DNA from: Flavobacteriales bacterium | Lineage (GTDB): Bacteria > Bacteroidota > Bacteroidia > Flavobacteriales > UBA7312 | NCBI GenBank assembly: GCA_002862585.1 | Contig: PKDP01000136.1 | Location: forward strand, 1-5,961 | Direction: 5' to 3' | DNA: 5,961 nt | Part shown: positions 1 to 5,961 of the stretch, one piece after another | Layout of the letters: each line of letters opens with the position of its first letter | Position numbering within the stretch: position 1 is the stretch's first letter | The notes under the pieces: generated by a model | Databases searched by the model: none | Told to the model about the DNA's origin: nothing | The model's input: only the letters and a program-made list of their open reading frames with translations | Program-made: the position numbers and the translations under genes

Positions 1-1126
1 GCTCAAAAGCAAACTCTCCTACTATATCGTACACTTCCTGAATTAAATCGTCTAGACTTTTACCTGTTTTGGCCATGTATTCCCATATCACTAAGCCCAT
101 CCAAATGCCATCTCTTTCTGGAATGTGTCCTTTTATAGCCACGCCACCAGACTCTTCTCCACCTAGTAAGACATCTTCTTTGAGCATAACGCCTGCTACA
201 TGCTTAAAGCCTACTTTTACAATCTCATGATCTAAACCATAGTGGGCACACATCTGAGCTACCTTTACTGAACAGGAAAATGCTGTAACAATTTTACCAC
301 TCAAGCCTTTATACTTTACTAAATAATGAATTAACAAAAGAATGATATGGTGAGAGTCAATAAATTCTCCTTTAGAATTATACAAGCCTATTCTATCGGC
401 ATCGCCATCCGTAGCCAAGCCACAGTCAATCTCTCCAGTGGTTTTTATGTAATCTGAAAACTCTATCAAATTTCTATGAATAGGCTCTGGTGCTGTACCA
501 TTAAATCCTGGGTTGTTAGAGCAGTGAAAAAGGGTTGTTTTTGGTAATAAAGCTGGAACAGCTTCACGACCAGCTCCATACATAGCATCATATCCGAGAC
601 TCAAATCAGAATTATTTATAGCATCTAAATCAAAGGATTCTTTTGCTTTATCGAGGTATAATTGAGTGAAATCCGCTACTCCTACACCATCAAAACTCAA
701 ACTGTTTAAATCCAAGCCATGAGCATCAGGGATTAAATCTTCAACAGCCTGTATATCATCTGATAATAGTGGTCCTCCAAAGTTTCCTTTGAGTTTGTAA
801 CCGTTGTATTCTGGCGGGTTATGACTTGCGGTAATCACTACACCTAAATCGGCTTTATGCTCAACAACGGCTAAAGATAACATTGGTGTACTTACGAACC
901 TATCAGCAATAGTTACCTTTACACCCATATGATTTAGCACTTTGGCAGTCGTTTCTGTAAATAATTGACCTGCAAATCGACAGTCGTGACCAATAACAAC
1001 TGATGGGTTTTCAAAATTGGCCTTAAGCCATTCTGCTACTCCAACTGTTACTCTAGCAACATTATCAACAGTGTATTCTTTAGCTATGATGGCTCTCCAT
1101 CCGTCAGTTCCAAATTTAATCTTCAT
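1..1126 (-). CDS. Phosphohexomutase (phosphoglucomutase/phosphomannomutase family), C-terminus cut by window edge
   Basis: Alpha-D-phosphohexomutase superfamily enzyme, which moves phosphate between C1 and C6 of a hexose through a phosphoserine. The 375 complete codons visible, with no stop, contain an N-terminal FGTDGWRA signature (residues 5-12), the phosphoserine loop TASHNP (99-104, active Ser101), the metal-binding loop DGDADR (240-245) and the sugar-binding loop GGEESGG (322-328). Domains 1-3 are therefore intact. The missing part should be domain 4, the phosphate-binding domain, if the protein has the usual length of about 450-470 residues. A GEES-type sugar loop fits glucose-phosphate mutases better than GlmM (typically GEQSG) or the Pseudomonas PMM/PGM (GEMSG), so I lean to phosphoglucomutase, but specificity is not proven. 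The ATG lies 3 bases after the mltG stop, so it is probably co-transcribed as the last visible gene of the operon. No Shine-Dalgarno site is seen. The family call is firm and the substrate is uncertain. Confidence 0.93.
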   Translation of the reverse strand, partial: MKIKFGTDGWRAIIAKEYTVDNVARVTVGVAEWLKANFENPSVVIGHDCRFAGQLFTETTAKVLNHMGVKVTIADRFVSTPMLSLAVVEHKADLGVVITASHNPPEYNGYKLKGNFGGPLLSDDIQAVEDLIPDAHGLDLNSLSFDGVGVADFTQLYLDKAKESFDLDAINNSDLSLGYDAMYGAGREAVPALLPKTTLFHCSNNPGFNGTAPEPIHRNLIEFSDYIKTTGEIDCGLATDGDADRIGLYNSKGEFIDSHHIILLLIHYLVKYKGLSGKIVTAFSCSVKVAQMCAHYGLDHEIVKVGFKHVAGVMLKEDVLLGGEESGGVAIKGHIPERDGIWMGLVIWEYMAKTGKSLDDLIQEVYDIVGEFAFE

Positions 1127-1129
1127 AAC

Positions 1130-2185
1130 TTATCGTTTTATATTTCGTGAATTAAGAGCTTTTCTATATCTAGCTGCATTAGCATAGTGATGCACAGCAT
1201 TTTCTGCAAAATTATGATAGCCTGTAAAGTCTTCTTTTGCACACATGTACAAGAATTGATGATTATCATAATTTAGAACGGCATCAATGGCTTGAATTGA
1301 AGGCAAGGAAATAGGCCCTGCTGGTAGCCCTTTGTATTTATATGTATTGTAGGGTGAATCAAATTTTAAGTCTTTTTTGAGTACTCGTCGAATGGAAAAA
1401 TCACCTAAAGCATAAATCACTGTAGGGTCAGACTGTAGTTTCATCCCCTTTCGTAATCTATTGAGGTAAAGCCCTGCAATAGTAGGCTGCTCTGATTTGC
1501 GAAAAGATTCTTTTTCTACTATAGAGGCTAGAACGGTTACCTCCTCTTGAGAAAGTCTTAGCTTCTTGGCTTTTGCTTTTCTACTATCATTCCAGAAGTG
1601 ATGGTGTTCGGCTAGCATACGCGATAAAAAGCTCTCTACAGGCGTATTCCAATAAAACTCATAGGTATTAGGGATGAATAAAGAACTAACTGTAAAAGCG
1701 TTTAAATTCAATGGATTTAGAAATACTGTATCGAGCATAGCGTCTAGTAACGCTGTAGAGTCCATTTCCAATTGAGAAGCTATTTTACCAGCAAACTCTT
1801 CTTTTGTTCTGATGTTATTGAATACGACATTAATGGTAGTTTGTCTTCCAGAGCGTAATAGATTTACTAAATCGTTATTACTCATTTTATCTTTCAGAAG
1901 ATAGCGTCCTGACTTAATGGAAAAATCGTTGTATCGTTTACGCTCGGCAATCCATACAAAAGAGGATGAATTGATGATAATACCCTCGTCAGAAAGAATT
2001 TGAAGTACATCTTCAAAAGTTGCTCCAGTTGGTATATCTACAAATACCTCTTTATCAGTATTTAAAGAAACGTTTGGTTGGTATATTCTACCATAAAAAA
2101 CAGATGCCGTAATTCCACCACTAATAAAAAGTACACCTACTAAACTCCAAATAAACTTGTATAAAAAACTCTTCTTCTTAGCCAT
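1130..2185 (-). CDS. mltG: Endolytic murein transglycosylase MltG (YceG family)
   Basis: Inner-membrane lytic transglycosylase that cleaves nascent peptidoglycan strands internally and is thought to release them or set their length. The 351-residue protein has a basic N-terminus (MAKKK), one membrane segment at about residues 12-31 (N-terminus in the cytoplasm, rest in the periplasm), a LysM-like subdomain at about 46-112, and a catalytic YceG domain to the end. The family's active-site stretch is clear: ASIVEKE (220-226), where one of the two Glu residues, probably Glu224, should match catalytic Glu218 of E. coli MltG. It is followed by LYLNRLRKGMKLQSDPTVIY (239-258) and GLPAGPISLPS (286-296), both highly characteristic. 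Length is normal for the family. Its ATG shares one base with the stop of the upstream cytochrome gene (TAATG), implying stop-restart translation. A role in wall synthesis agrees with dapF in the same operon. Confidence 0.96.
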   Translation of the reverse strand: MAKKKSFLYKFIWSLVGVLFISGGITASVFYGRIYQPNVSLNTDKEVFVDIPTGATFEDVLQILSDEGIIINSSSFVWIAERKRYNDFSIKSGRYLLKDKMSNNDLVNLLRSGRQTTINVVFNNIRTKEEFAGKIASQLEMDSTALLDAMLDTVFLNPLNLNAFTVSSLFIPNTYEFYWNTPVESFLSRMLAEHHHFWNDSRKAKAKKLRLSQEEVTVLASIVEKESFRKSEQPTIAGLYLNRLRKGMKLQSDPTVIYALGDFSIRRVLKKDLKFDSPYNTYKYKGLPAGPISLPSIQAIDAVLNYDNHQFLYMCAKEDFTGYHNFAENAVHHYANAARYRKALNSRNIKR

Positions 2186-4035
2186 TATAATGAGGACATT
2201 ATACTTTTAACTTTTTCATTGTTGCTGTCAATCTCCAAAATACGATTCAAATATAGCTTTCCTTTATTAATATCTCCTTGTATAATCAGTAAACTTGCTT
2301 TATTTAATAAGCTTTGAATATGAACGGGGTTTAAAGCCAAAGCTTTATCGTAACAGCTATTAGCTTCATCAAAATTATTCTTTTGAGCTAGAACATATCC
2401 TAAATTACACCAGACGTTTTCATTTTTTGAGAACTCATCCAAAATAAGTCGGTACTGTTTTTCGGCATTATCTAAATCTTGACTTTTAGAATAGAAATCG
2501 CCTAACTTTAATTTGAATTTTAGAACATAAGGCGCTAGCTCTACTGCCTTCTTGTAATAATCTAAAGCTAGATTAGAGTTGAGCATATCGTATGAATACG
2601 CAATTCTAAAGGACGTCCAAGCATGAGAATTAGAATAAGAGGTTTTATTTAGTTTAGATAATAAATCTTCTACTGACTTACTCACATTTACTAAAGAACT
2701 GAAATCCTTTTTTAAATAGTACAAATGAATTAAATCGTGGTATGAGGATTCTATATCTATCTTTTGTAATAAATATGAAGCCGAGTCTAAAAGGTAGTCT
2801 TGGGCATCGAATTTTTCATATTGATATAAATAGGCTTTTGCTCGAGTTAACAGTTGTGGACTTGGGTTATTTATAGCTTCTAATCCAATGAAATCACCTT
2901 TTGTACTTAGACTATCTTTTGATAAGTGAATGCCAATTTTATGATCATGAATACTAACATGAGGAATATCAATGGTCGACGAGGCTGGCATGTGGCATTC
3001 AACACAATTATTACTTTCTCTAAATTCATCTTTACAATCGTCATGACAAGATAAACACTTGTCATTGAAGAAGTTAGGACGTTCTTTCTGTACAGAATGG
3101 TGAGGATTGTGGCAGGTGGTACAATTCATCTGTGAGTTGGTAAAACATGCACTTTGTTTAAACCTATCCACGTGCGAAGCCATAATAAAAGTATTATCGT
3201 CTTCATATCGAGGAACAAAAATAGTCATGATATCTGACAGCTCCATTCCCGGTTTAAAGTCTTTAAAGCTCTTCCCCTCTTCTAAAACTGTATTTCCTTG
3301 TAGGTGGCAACGCATGCAAATTTGAAATTGTGCTTCTAGCGAAAGTTTTTTAGGGTTAACGATGGAATAATCAATGTGCTTGGAGGTGTCTACAATTTCC
3401 CCATTCATCATTTGCTGAACGTGTAATTCACCAGGACCATGGCAACGTTCACAGTCAATTCCATGAGGTACCTTATCGAATTTATTTTCAGAACCCATCA
3501 CAAAGTCAGGCATGGCATTGTGGCAACTCATGCATTCTAAACCTATAGTTCTAGAAAAACGGCTATTGAAACCATTTTCAAATCCTGGTGGAAAATCAAG
3601 CTTTCCATCCTGTGTGTAATAGGTAAAAGGCATTTGATGTACATAGCCATTCTCGTCCCATAAATGAGAGTTTGTGTGGTGACCAGAACCCACTATATAG
3701 TCCGCTATTTCTGTTCTTTGGTTGTATGCGTGTATCTCTTTAATTTTCAGCAAGCTATCTTCCCAAAAGGGATGATAAGTGAGCTGATTAAATGTATCTT
3801 TCAATAAAGAGGAATGACTAAAAATAGCTTCACTATTTTCTTTTGTTGCTAAGGACATGGATTGTCCCATTCCAGTTTGTATATACGTTTCATAAATATC
3901 GTAATGACAAGCCATACAACTTTCTATTCCTACGTATTTAACGGTGTCATTATGGTTTAAATAATCTGTGTATGGCTCTACTTTAGCAGAACAACTTACC
4001 AAAATGAATAATATGGAGATATAAACTAATCGCAC
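2185..4035 (-). CDS. Seven-heme c-type cytochrome lipoprotein with C-terminal TPR repeats
   Basis: Predicted exported electron-transfer or redox protein; substrate unknown. The 616-residue protein starts with a short lipoprotein signal (hydrophobic residues 3-13, lipobox LVSC 12-15, lipidated Cys15), so it should be anchored to a membrane outside the cytoplasm. Seven CxxCH heme c sites begin at residues 40, 168, 195, 240, 305, 327 and 344. Many other His residues (for example 119, 120, 124, 133, 191, 205, 288, 312, 313, 359, 363, 365, 370) could be distal heme ligands. The stretch 45-167 has no heme site and contains GSGHHTNSHLW (116-126). From about 470 to 605 there are roughly four TPR units, with weaker helical repeats from about 391. 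The layout resembles cytochrome c554-like/TPR proteins. The start is GTG, 10 bases inside the GNAT gene; an in-frame stop seven codons upstream leaves no other ordinary start, and the signal peptide fits. Architecture is certain, function is not. Confidence 0.92.
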   Translation of the reverse strand: MRLVYISILFILVSCSAKVEPYTDYLNHNDTVKYVGIESCMACHYDIYETYIQTGMGQSMSLATKENSEAIFSHSSLLKDTFNQLTYHPFWEDSLLKIKEIHAYNQRTEIADYIVGSGHHTNSHLWDENGYVHQMPFTYYTQDGKLDFPPGFENGFNSRFSRTIGLECMSCHNAMPDFVMGSENKFDKVPHGIDCERCHGPGELHVQQMMNGEIVDTSKHIDYSIVNPKKLSLEAQFQICMRCHLQGNTVLEEGKSFKDFKPGMELSDIMTIFVPRYEDDNTFIMASHVDRFKQSACFTNSQMNCTTCHNPHHSVQKERPNFFNDKCLSCHDDCKDEFRESNNCVECHMPASSTIDIPHVSIHDHKIGIHLSKDSLSTKGDFIGLEAINNPSPQLLTRAKAYLYQYEKFDAQDYLLDSASYLLQKIDIESSYHDLIHLYYLKKDFSSLVNVSKSVEDLLSKLNKTSYSNSHAWTSFRIAYSYDMLNSNLALDYYKKAVELAPYVLKFKLKLGDFYSKSQDLDNAEKQYRLILDEFSKNENVWCNLGYVLAQKNNFDEANSCYDKALALNPVHIQSLLNKASLLIIQGDINKGKLYLNRILEIDSNNEKVKSIMSSL

Positions 4036-4541
4036 AGCAGTTGAAATAATAGTTCATCTTCCCATCCTTCAGGAGTTTTATTCCATTTCGACTTCACTCC
4101 TACTAACTGAAAATCAAGCGATCCAAATAGATTTATACTTGCCTGATTTCTTGAAGAAATATTACAATATATCTGGTTAAGATGCAGGTTAGAAATGGCA
4201 TATTTGATAATTAATGTTAAGGCTTCTTTAGCGTAGCCTTTTCTCCTATTTTCTTCATCAACAATCCATATACCTATACCACATCTAAGGTTTACAGGGT
4301 CAAAATCAAACAATTCAATGGTTCCTATTGGCGTACTATCCTTTTCTATCATTAATCTCAACTGCTTGGCAGTGAAAATATCTTGATGTGCATTTTCTAA
4401 ATACTTTGCCAATATATTTTTAGAAAATGGAGCAATAGTTTGACTGACTTTCCAAATAGAAGTATCATTTTCCCAATTGTATAGCACATCCAAGTCTGAT
4501 GGCTCTAAAGCTCTTAAATTAATATTTTCTCCTCTTAACAC
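4026..4541 (-). CDS. GNAT family N-acetyltransferase (RimJ/RimL/SpeG-like)
   Basis: Single-domain acetyl-CoA-dependent N-acetyltransferase of 171 residues, normal for the group and presumably cytoplasmic. The N-terminus (RGENINLRALEPSDLDVLYN, residues 3-22) is typical of RimJ/RimL-type enzymes. The acetyl-CoA pyrophosphate-binding motif is RRKGYA (99-104), after strand GIGIWIVDEE (88-97). The later N-QASINLFGSLDF stretch (132-144) is the usual GNAT motif B region. It resembles spermidine acetyltransferase SpeG and ribosomal-protein or antibiotic acetyltransferases equally well, so the acceptor cannot be named. The gene starts with GTG, overlaps the end of dapF by 7 bases, and its own TAG overlaps the next gene's start by 10 bases. 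No other start is available, because an in-frame stop lies just upstream and the next Met is residue 64, past the conserved N-terminus. From memory, a GNAT gene beside dapF and mltG is common in Flavobacteriia, which hints at an envelope-related or housekeeping role. Confidence 0.9.
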   Translation of the reverse strand: MLRGENINLRALEPSDLDVLYNWENDTSIWKVSQTIAPFSKNILAKYLENAHQDIFTAKQLRLMIEKDSTPIGTIELFDFDPVNLRCGIGIWIVDEENRRKGYAKEALTLIIKYAISNLHLNQIYCNISSRNQASINLFGSLDFQLVGVKSKWNKTPEGWEDELLFQLLCD

Positions 4542-5308
4542 TCTACCTTTCCTTTAAATACTTCTTTATAAGGACCAGTTAAAAATACATCTGAGTAATG
4601 TTCTGTTTTCTGAAAATCTACTTTTAACCACCCCCCTAATACCTTGACTTCTAAAGAGTTATTTTGCATGTACCCCTTTTCAAAGGAAGCAATGGCACAA
4701 GCTACTGCACCCGTTCCACAGGCTAATGTTTCTGCTTCTACACCTCTCTCATAAGTTCGAATGGATATGTTTCTCTCTCCTAATTGAACAAAATTAACGT
4801 TAGTTCCTTCAGCTTTAAAGCGTTCGTTATATCTAATTAACTGCCCTTCTTTTGTTACGTCCAAATCCTCTAAATTGTCTACAAACGAAATGTAGTGTGG
4901 AGAACCTGTATCTATAAAGTAAGAGCCATTAATAGACTCTACACTAGTGATATCACTCATTTTAAGACGGATAAACTCCTCAGTCCATTCTGCATAATGT
5001 GGACCATCGAAAGCTAAAAACGTACATTCATCTTCAAAAATATCTAACTGCTTTGCAAAAGCAACGATACATCTTGCTCCGTTCCCACACATAGAGCCAA
5101 GTTTACCATCAGCATTGAAATACACCATTTCAAAAGCATAATTATCAGAAGTATTCAAAAGCATTAACCCATCCGCACCAATGCCCATTCGTCTGTCACA
5201 TAACCTACTAATTAGTTCGTGATTTGACTGGTCAAAAAGAGCATTTCTATTGTCGATAATGATGAAGTCATTACCAGCACCCTGATACTTTGAAAAGTGT
5301 ATTTTCAT
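4535..5308 (-). CDS. dapF: Diaminopimelate epimerase
   Basis: Converts LL-diaminopimelate to meso-diaminopimelate, the last step before lysine and the source of the peptidoglycan cross-linking residue; a cytoplasmic enzyme without cofactor. The protein has 257 residues, a little short of the usual 270-280 but complete. Both catalytic cysteines are present: Cys74 in GSMCGNGARC (71-80) and Cys197 in ETLACGTGAVA (193-203). Other family marks are YQGAGNDF (8-15), NADG (65-68), the EGTN stretch (167-170) and YERGVEAET (186-194). It is the first gene of the minus-strand operon. The ATG is preceded by GGAGA directly abutting the start, which is too close for a normal Shine-Dalgarno site, and a promoter-like box ends only four bases upstream, so the transcript may have almost no leader. 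Its stop lies inside the start of the GNAT gene. Confidence 0.98.
   Translation of the reverse strand: MKIHFSKYQGAGNDFIIIDNRNALFDQSNHELISRLCDRRMGIGADGLMLLNTSDNYAFEMVYFNADGKLGSMCGNGARCIVAFAKQLDIFEDECTFLAFDGPHYAEWTEEFIRLKMSDITSVESINGSYFIDTGSPHYISFVDNLEDLDVTKEGQLIRYNERFKAEGTNVNFVQLGERNISIRTYERGVEAETLACGTGAVACAIASFEKGYMQNNSLEVKVLGGWLKVDFQKTEHYSDVFLTGPYKEVFKGKVEC
4546..4555 (-). promoter_or_regulatory. Possible ribosome binding site for the GNAT gene, inside the dapF 3' end
   Basis: The minus strand reads AAAGGAAAGG just before the GTG start, with a four-base spacer from the second AAAGG to GTG. It lies inside the last codons of dapF. This purine run is the only Shine-Dalgarno-like element near an internal start in the operon and could help the weak GTG start. 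Bacteroidota rely little on such sites, and Lys/Arg-rich gene ends can produce it by chance, so the call is tentative. Confidence 0.3.
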
Positions 5309-5312
5309 TCTC

Positions 5313-5341
5313 CAAATTTAATTAAAATAGTGTCTTGTCAA
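5313..5341 (-). promoter_or_regulatory. Bacteroidota-type promoter for the dapF operon
   Basis: On the minus strand a TTG (-33 element, 5341-5339, the start of a perfect TTGACA) is followed after 18 bases by TAAATTTG (5320-5313), a full match to the Bacteroidota -7 consensus TAnnTTTG. An 18-base spacer is within the range known for this phylum. Transcription should begin a few bases past the box, at about 5309-5306, i.e. at or next to the dapF ATG at 5308. That would make the mRNA leaderless or nearly so. The motif match is directly visible; the start site is inferred. Confidence 0.55.
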
Positions 5342-5345
5342 TTTT

Positions 5346-5402
5346 ATAAATATTTTATCGATTGTGAAGCCCAAAAATGTAAATTTGCCGAATAATATTT
5401 AT
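5346..5402. repeat. 9-base inverted repeat flanking the GAPDH promoter region
   Basis: ATAAATATT at 5346-5354 is the exact reverse complement of AATATTTAT at 5394-5402, with 39 bases between the arms. The arms surround the plus-strand promoter box, as a two-site operator might. They are pure A/T in an A/T-rich spacer, so chance is a serious alternative. Confidence 0.25.
5361..5387 (+). promoter_or_regulatory. Candidate promoter for the GAPDH gene
   Basis: TAAATTTG at 5380-5387 matches the Bacteroidota -7 box TAnnTTTG exactly and is the same octamer as in the divergent dapF promoter. The best upstream element is ATTG at 5361-5364, but its 15-base spacer is shorter than usual, so the -33 part is weak. 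Expected transcription start is about 5391-5393, giving a leader of roughly 30 bases with no Shine-Dalgarno site before the ATG at 5424. The two boxes point away from each other in a 115-base spacer that holds no other gene. Confidence 0.45.
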
Positions 5403-5423
5403 GCCCAAAACTACTTATCTAAT

Positions 5424-5961
5424 ATGACTACTGAAAATTATAATCAAGAATTAACTGAATGGATAAGCAAAGAACACGCCTCTGCAGAGCTTTCCAATAT
5501 TGTTAGTAAATTAGTTCTAGAACATTCTACTGAACTAGTAATGTTTAGAAACAGAATGACAAACATTAGCATCAGTGAAATTTTTAATTTACATGATTAC
5601 GCTAGAAAATTTGTTCAACAAGATATAAGCACGAAACAAACTCTACCCATTGCAAAAGCAATACTTGAACTCGGTATAAAAAATGCTAAAATAGATTTGG
5701 GTAAACTTGCTTTTGAGTGGATAAAAGCTAAAGGAACTGAAAACGATATAAATGAATTCGTTTCAAAAAAGTTGTCTTCATTTATTTCTACTGATAACAA
5801 CTTATCTCCAAAGGATGTTATTTTATATGGTTTTGGGAGAATTGGTAGACTAGTAGCTAGAGAACTTTCGTTACAAGACGGTGCGGGAGACCAACTGCGT
5901 TTAAGAGCTATCGTTACTCGTAAAAATTCTGATGATGATATCATCAAAAGAGCATCTTTAC
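5424..5961 (+). CDS. Glyceraldehyde-3-phosphate dehydrogenase, long Bacteroidota form, C-terminus cut by window edge
   Basis: First 179 codons of a GAPDH, the NAD(P)-dependent enzyme that interconverts glyceraldehyde 3-phosphate and 1,3-bisphosphoglycerate in glycolysis and gluconeogenesis. The classic nucleotide-binding signature YGFGRIGR is at residues 135-142, where ordinary GAPDH has it within the first 15 residues. About 130 residues therefore precede the Rossmann fold. They are mostly helical in composition, with stretches such as ELVMFRNRM (37-45) and FNLHDYARKFV (54-64), as in the roughly 480-residue GAPDHs I recall from Flavobacteriia. The catalytic domain with the active-site Cys lies beyond the window, so activity and coenzyme choice cannot be judged. 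ATG at 5424 is the only plausible start: an ATG at 5401 is out of frame and stops after eight codons. The gene diverges from the dapF operon. Confidence 0.88.
   Translation, partial: MTTENYNQELTEWISKEHASAELSNIVSKLVLEHSTELVMFRNRMTNISISEIFNLHDYARKFVQQDISTKQTLPIAKAILELGIKNAKIDLGKLAFEWIKAKGTENDINEFVSKKLSSFISTDNNLSPKDVILYGFGRIGRLVARELSLQDGAGDQLRLRAIVTRKNSDDDIIKRASL

Noticed and set aside
3107..3325. 72-codon open frame on the plus strand
   Set aside because: It lies wholly opposite the heme-binding part of the cytochrome gene, shows no recognisable domain, and the minus-strand frame has seven heme motifs.
2185..4035. Cytochrome as nitrite reductase NrfA or octaheme hydroxylamine oxidoreductase
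   Set aside because: There are seven CxxCH sites, no CxxCK active-site heme, and a TPR tail absent from those enzymes.
4026..4541. GNAT and cytochrome overlaps as possible frameshifts or a gene fusion
   Set aside because: Each gene has a complete, family-typical N- and C-terminus and its own GTG start and stop; short overlaps of this kind are normal in operons.
5309..5313. GGAGA before the dapF ATG as a Shine-Dalgarno site
   Set aside because: Only one base separates GGAG from ATG, too close for normal ribosome pairing, and its first G belongs to the -7 promoter box.
5336..5341. TTGACA on the minus strand as a classical sigma-70 -35 box
   Set aside because: No good TATAAT lies 16-18 bases downstream, while the Bacteroidota TAnnTTTG box is exact; TTGACA is taken as part of the -33 element instead.
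5615..5947. 110-codon open frame on the minus strand
   Set aside because: It is antisense to the GAPDH reading frame, which carries the YGFGRIGR signature; the antisense product has Ser/Phe-rich, shadow-like composition.
1..5961. Mobile elements, CRISPR arrays, tRNA or rRNA genes, toxin-antitoxin or phage genes
   Set aside because: No transposase, direct-repeat array, tRNA-like fold or such protein signature was seen; nearly all bases are covered by six chromosomal-type genes.

Overview
This AT-rich window looks like chromosomal DNA of a member of the Bacteroidota, probably order Flavobacteriales. Three things point there. The only intergenic region carries two copies of the Bacteroidota-type -7 promoter box TAnnTTTG, one per strand. 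Most starts lack a convincing Shine-Dalgarno site. The glyceraldehyde-3-phosphate dehydrogenase at the right edge has the long N-terminal extension I associate with this phylum. The assignment comes from motifs and recalled family features, not from a database search. I see no mobile element, RNA gene, CRISPR array or sign of recent transfer.

Layout: positions 1-5308 are one tightly packed block on the minus strand, read from right to left: diaminopimelate epimerase (dapF), a GNAT acetyltransferase, a seven-heme c-type cytochrome lipoprotein with C-terminal TPRs, the endolytic murein transglycosylase mltG, and a phosphohexomutase cut by the left edge. Neighbouring genes overlap by 7, 10 and 1 bases, and the last pair is separated by 3 bases, so this is almost certainly one operon with coupled translation. 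The GNAT and the cytochrome both start with GTG inside the end of the preceding gene. A 115-base divergent region (5309-5423) separates the operon from the plus-strand GAPDH gene, which is cut by the right edge.

How the genes fit together: DapF makes meso-diaminopimelate, the peptidoglycan cross-linking amino acid (and lysine precursor). MltG cleaves nascent glycan strands at the inner membrane. The hexomutase probably interconverts sugar 1- and 6-phosphates that feed envelope polysaccharide or central metabolism. GAPDH is glycolytic or gluconeogenic. The surprise is the multiheme cytochrome-TPR lipoprotein, an extracytoplasmic electron-transfer or redox protein of unknown substrate, placed between two cell-wall genes and sharing bases with both of its neighbours. 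That gene and the apparently leaderless dapF promoter are the items most worth a second look. No clearly new multi-gene system is evident.
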